Shown piece after piece: positions 60,301-64,000 of a stretch of DNA of 64,000 nt. Within the stretch, counting starts at the first letter, position 1. Every line of letters starts with the position of its first letter. A program made the position numbers and the translations under genes. The notes under the pieces were generated by a model. That model saw only the letters and a list, made by a program, of their open reading frames with translations. It did not search any database and had not been told where the DNA came from. The stretch covers positions 1,406,001-1,470,000 of the forward strand of contig CM018031.1 in assembly GCA_008638375.1 (NCBI GenBank), written 5' to 3'. The stretch comes from Nyssa sinensis. Taxonomy: Eukaryota; Streptophyta; Magnoliopsida; Cornales; Nyssaceae.

Positions 60301-63300
60301 TGACAAACATGTTATAGGGATACTAACGGCCGTTGACGTTTTTATGTTTGCATTTGTGAAAAAAAAACATGCTTAACTAATTGTTCAAACTTATAATTTT
60401 TTTGGTGTTAAGCAATTTTTTTTTTTTTTAAAAACAAACAAAAACTGCGAAAAGTTTCCAAAACACCTACTAAATTCTCTAGAACGCATGGTCCACAAGA
60501 AAGAATGTATTTTTTGTTCTCAATTTAGTTGGAAGTTAGATGGAGTTGTCAATGGGTACCAAATTATAATGATTGATAAACCAACATGATAAAGACTGGT
60601 TTAGATGCCAATCTCTATAATTAGCCTTACCAAGCCAATATTTGGTGAGCTGCATGAGACTCTATTGTTACATTAATACTGGATTTAAACTAACCTTTTA
60701 TGGTTGGTATGTCCATATTGGTACTTGACCAAAATCTGGTAATTCAACACCATGCATGTTAGTGGTTACTTTCCAAATGATGCAATATTCATTAAGAAAT
60801 TAAAATGTAATTTGTTTACTATCAAGCTTGTGCTCCTATTGCCCAACTATATGTAGGTGGAAAAAAGGGACATCCCACTTGAGTGGTATAAGAGTAGATT
60901 TATCCCACTCTGTCTAAGATCTTGGCTCAAAAATGTTGTTCGATGTCAAAGTATTTGAATAATTGTTCATCGCGACGAATAATATACAACTAATGAGAAT
61001 TTGTTACATTATTTGGACAGTATTTTTTTAACTCAACTCTTGAATGATGTAGCATTAATCGTGAAAGTACGGTAAAGTTTTGTCTTAGAATTTATTGGGA
61101 TGACATTTTCATAGAAAAGATTAAGTAAATATGCAAAGTAAGATAATTCAGTAATTGTCTCATGTGGTCTCATGAAAGTTATCACACTTTAAGCTCTATT
61201 TAGTTCAAAAATTTAGTCATACAAATGAAAGGGATAAGAGAAAGAAAGAAAAAAGGAAATGAAACATGAATTAGTTTTCATATTTTCTTTCCTATTTAAA
61301 TGAGATTAAAAATTTTAAAAAATAATTGAGAGCATGGGGGAAAATAGAAATTATATACAAATTAAAATATTTTTCCCTTACATTCTCTCATATTTATTTT
61401 TCTTGTTAGAAAAATACATTTCTTTTTAAATAGGGAAGAAATTGTCACATCAAAAAAAACCTACTTCACTTCTAAAATTTCAGCCTAACCAACATAACCT
61501 AAACCACTCATCAGTTATAGCCCAGAGGGATAGCCGTTGAACAACTCATCAGGGCAACTTCAAATGATAAAAGTCATTTTAGTAGAGTTATAGTATCAAA
61601 AGATTAATTTTTTATATTTTTATTTTAATAATAAAATGTTATTTTTTTTAATAGAATTATCATTCTTCTTCTCGATTATCTTTAAGCATTGAAACAAAAA
61701 AAAAAAAAAATCAAATTTAGATAGTACATTTGGGACAATTTGAACCATTGAAATGAGTAATAGTTAATAAAATAAAAATTATATTTGAAAGAATATTTGA
61801 TTCAGTCAAATTTTGAGAACTACTTTGAAATTAGAACAGTTTCCAATAATTCAACCGTTGAAGCTGCTTTTAGGAGAGCATTTTTCAATCAAGCGAAATA
61901 CATTTTAATAAATTTTGATCACCACGTGACAATATATTTTTTTAATAACAAATTACAATAATATGACTCGATAAAAAAAATGGACATAATACCACTAAAA
62001 CACTACATTTCAAAGAACTTTTCTCAGTAGACTATGGTTTCATAAGTGAATAACGCTAGATATCTGGCCAGACCGCATGGGGCACATTGATTACTGGTGT
62101 CAAGGTGACAAACATCAAGTTGATCAACAAACTTGACCTCTCTTCATCTGCAGATGAAGAAGAAATGACGTGCTCATGATGCAACAAAAAGGTGGTCCAT
62201 CTCAACTTTTCAGGTGGGGCAACACTGTTGACTCTGCTGCATATTTTTCTTTTGTTATTTAATTTGTTGTTATCTTAGACTAGCAACGTGACCAGAAATT
62301 AATTTTGGAAGCGGACAAATTTTGATTTTTTGAATGTTCGATTGTAAATTTAAAAATTAAATTATAAAAACTTTGATAAGCAATTTAACTCAGTGACATA
62401 TAGAAGCTTACAAATTAAACTAGTTTAAGAGAGAGAAAAAAAAACAAGACCTAAAAGAATTTAGACTTCACAAAAACTCCTTAAAAAAATGTGTACTACA
62501 ATATTTAAAAGTGTAAAGGCAAAGATATAAATTAAAGGAATATATCTAAAAAAATTTAAAAAGCACAGGTGAAATTTTAATTAGAAAAAATTTTAAAAGA
62601 CAAAGATATAAATTAAAGGATATACAGTCTATACATGTTACTACGATGTGTGCGTAAAATATATGTGCAGTTAAAAAATAGTGACTGAAAATAATAACAA
62701 CGACTGATTATCGGTAACACTTAGTCAAAAAATTAAGACTATTTGTCCAAATAAAACATGAAAAGCAAGATGAAGCGCCTCCACCAAGTGATTCTTGAAC
62801 ATCTAAACTATAACAGGTACCAGTTGAAAAAATAGAGGAATTGTCAATTCTAAGGAATTAATGCACCTGAGGACGAGTGTGTTGTATATTACTGCACTCT
62901 CTTTTTACTAATTTGTGTCCCATTCTCACCTACCCCGTATTTAAAGATAACAATAAGTAGGTGACCTGGTCACCGAACTCAGCCTACCACCAGCCACTTG
63001 TATGTATATATATACATATATATATATATGTGTGTGGTGTGTGTGGTTTGTATTATTTTTTACGGTAATATTCTTAAGATTTTAATTGAAAAAAAAAAAG
63101 ATTGACTTTCATTGATAACAAATGTTGAATCAATCACGCACAAGTATGTATTATAAAAAAAAAATAAAAAGTTGAATATAGCTAGGAGTTTAATATTCAC
63201 AAATGACCATAGCATTATTCAAATGAAAACTGTTAGAATTTTGGAAATTATATTTTATTCATGTTCTAGCGGATTGTTCTCTGTTTTCATCTTTTAATAA

Positions 63301-63753
63301 GTAGAACACTTAAGACCCAATCATTTATATATGTCTTTCAAACATTGCTTTGTTTTTTGTTTATTGACTGTTTCTCTCTTATTTTACTTTTGTGGTGTAT
63401 GTGTGTGTGTGTATATATATATATATTCATTATTTATGTATCTTAGAAATTGATTATCATTTTTAGAATAAATTCTTTTTTTATTAAATTTGAGATAATA
63501 TTAGTATAAACTCGTACTTATATAATGTAAAGTCTTTTAATCATAGAATGATTTAAGTATTATAAATTAATTAATTGAGATGAATAAAATTAATTGAGAT
63601 GAATAAAAAATTAATTTTTAAATTATTCAATAATTAATAGAGCTATCTCATGAAAGCTAGAATTTATAATAGTACTGTACTTAAATTTGTGTTATGTATA
63701 TTATTTAATAGTGTATTAATGAAATTTAAAAGAAAAAAAATGTCAGCGATCGC

Positions 63754-63870
63754 ATGCCTAAATTTCCGCCATTGATGCTTGCAGCCTTATCAATCTCTGG
63801 TCGCACCCGTGCCGTTGGAACGACTTACACCTGCTCAAGGTTGACTTTATCGAGTCCCCGTCTCCTAGGG
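63754..63870 (+). pseudogene. possible F-box-like coding relic
   Basis: A short, less AT-rich island reads in one frame ISAIDACSLINLWSHPCRWN then DLHLLKVDFIESPSPR, reminiscent of the SLINLSRTCRRWNDL part of F-box-type proteins. No start, no full domain, then a plant transposon-like end (GGGCGTGTTTGGTTT). Weak. Confidence 0.2.
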
Positions 63871-64000
63871 CGTGTTTGGTTTTTATTTAGTTGATATAAT
63901 TCTCCAATCTGTCTCTCTCTCTCTCTCTCTCTCTCTCATGGATTGACAGAAGTTTATAAAACAAGACAAAGGCAAGACAACTAAAATACAGCAAAAACGG

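Larger units (their letters stand above)
53754..64000. other. AT-rich intergenic DNA to window end
   Basis: No gene I can support. It contains a direct repeat pair at 55279-55325 and 55517-55563 (core TATAGTTG, then GAATTGAATTTAAA-like). There is a hAT-like MITE candidate at 57058-57372 (ends GGTGCGTTTAGATT and AATCTGAACACCC in the opposite sense). GT/TA microsatellites lie at 62999-63040 and 63395-63425, and a (CT)n run at 63913-63938. Confidence 0.45.

Noticed and set aside
1..64000. CRISPR arrays, rRNA or tRNA genes, bacterial-type operons
   Set aside because: None seen; tandem repeats present are plant satellites or microsatellites and the only tRNA-like promoter is in the SINE.

Overview
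The window reads as nuclear DNA of a flowering plant, most likely a eudicot. It is AT-rich, its genes are broken by AG-bounded introns, and it holds plant-type transposon debris: a tRNA-derived SINE of Au type, RTE-type LINE tails, a Ty3/gypsy fragment and AT-rich MITEs. There are three recognisable protein-coding genes.

Two are tandem paralogs on the + strand, each with eight exons. They encode ankyrin-repeat membrane proteins of the ITN1/ACD6-like class with a C-terminal PGG domain. Copy 1 runs 5607-20940 (799 aa) and copy 2 runs 26462-38905 (795 aa). All exon phases agree and both reading frames are open, so both look functional. Copy 1 needs a GC-AG first intron where copy 2 has GT-AG. 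The third gene, on the - strand at 41332-47776, encodes a DUF593/GTD-binding (zein-binding, MYOB-like) myosin-receptor protein in three exons. A one-base frameshift interrupts its second exon as given.

Layout: 1-3590 is intergenic, with a possible orphan promoter and first exon near 650-761. About 3590-21830 is duplication unit 1: promoter region, ankyrin gene 1, and a decayed copy of the last exon of the DUF593 gene. 21830-24640 is spacer. About 24640-41460 is duplication unit 2: promoter with insertions, ankyrin gene 2, and the genuine last exon of the DUF593 gene. 41392-47776 is the rest of the DUF593 gene, with a SINE in its last intron. 48360-64000 is AT-rich intergenic DNA with MITE-like pieces and no gene I can support.

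The segmental duplication is the main story. The ancestral arrangement was an ankyrin gene converging tail-to-tail on the DUF593 gene, and copying carried the neighbour's last exon along. Paralogous introns act as mutual controls and show which transposons came before the copying (an antisense ZIP-transporter pseudogene in intron 3, a LINE tail in intron 6) and which differ afterwards (a 598-bp element with an intact empty site, promoter insertions in copy 2, a roughly 5-kb intron-6 difference). I found no CRISPR array, rRNA or tRNA gene, and no wholly new system. The most unusual items are the donor switch, the antisense ZIP remnants, the stranded exon and the frameshift.
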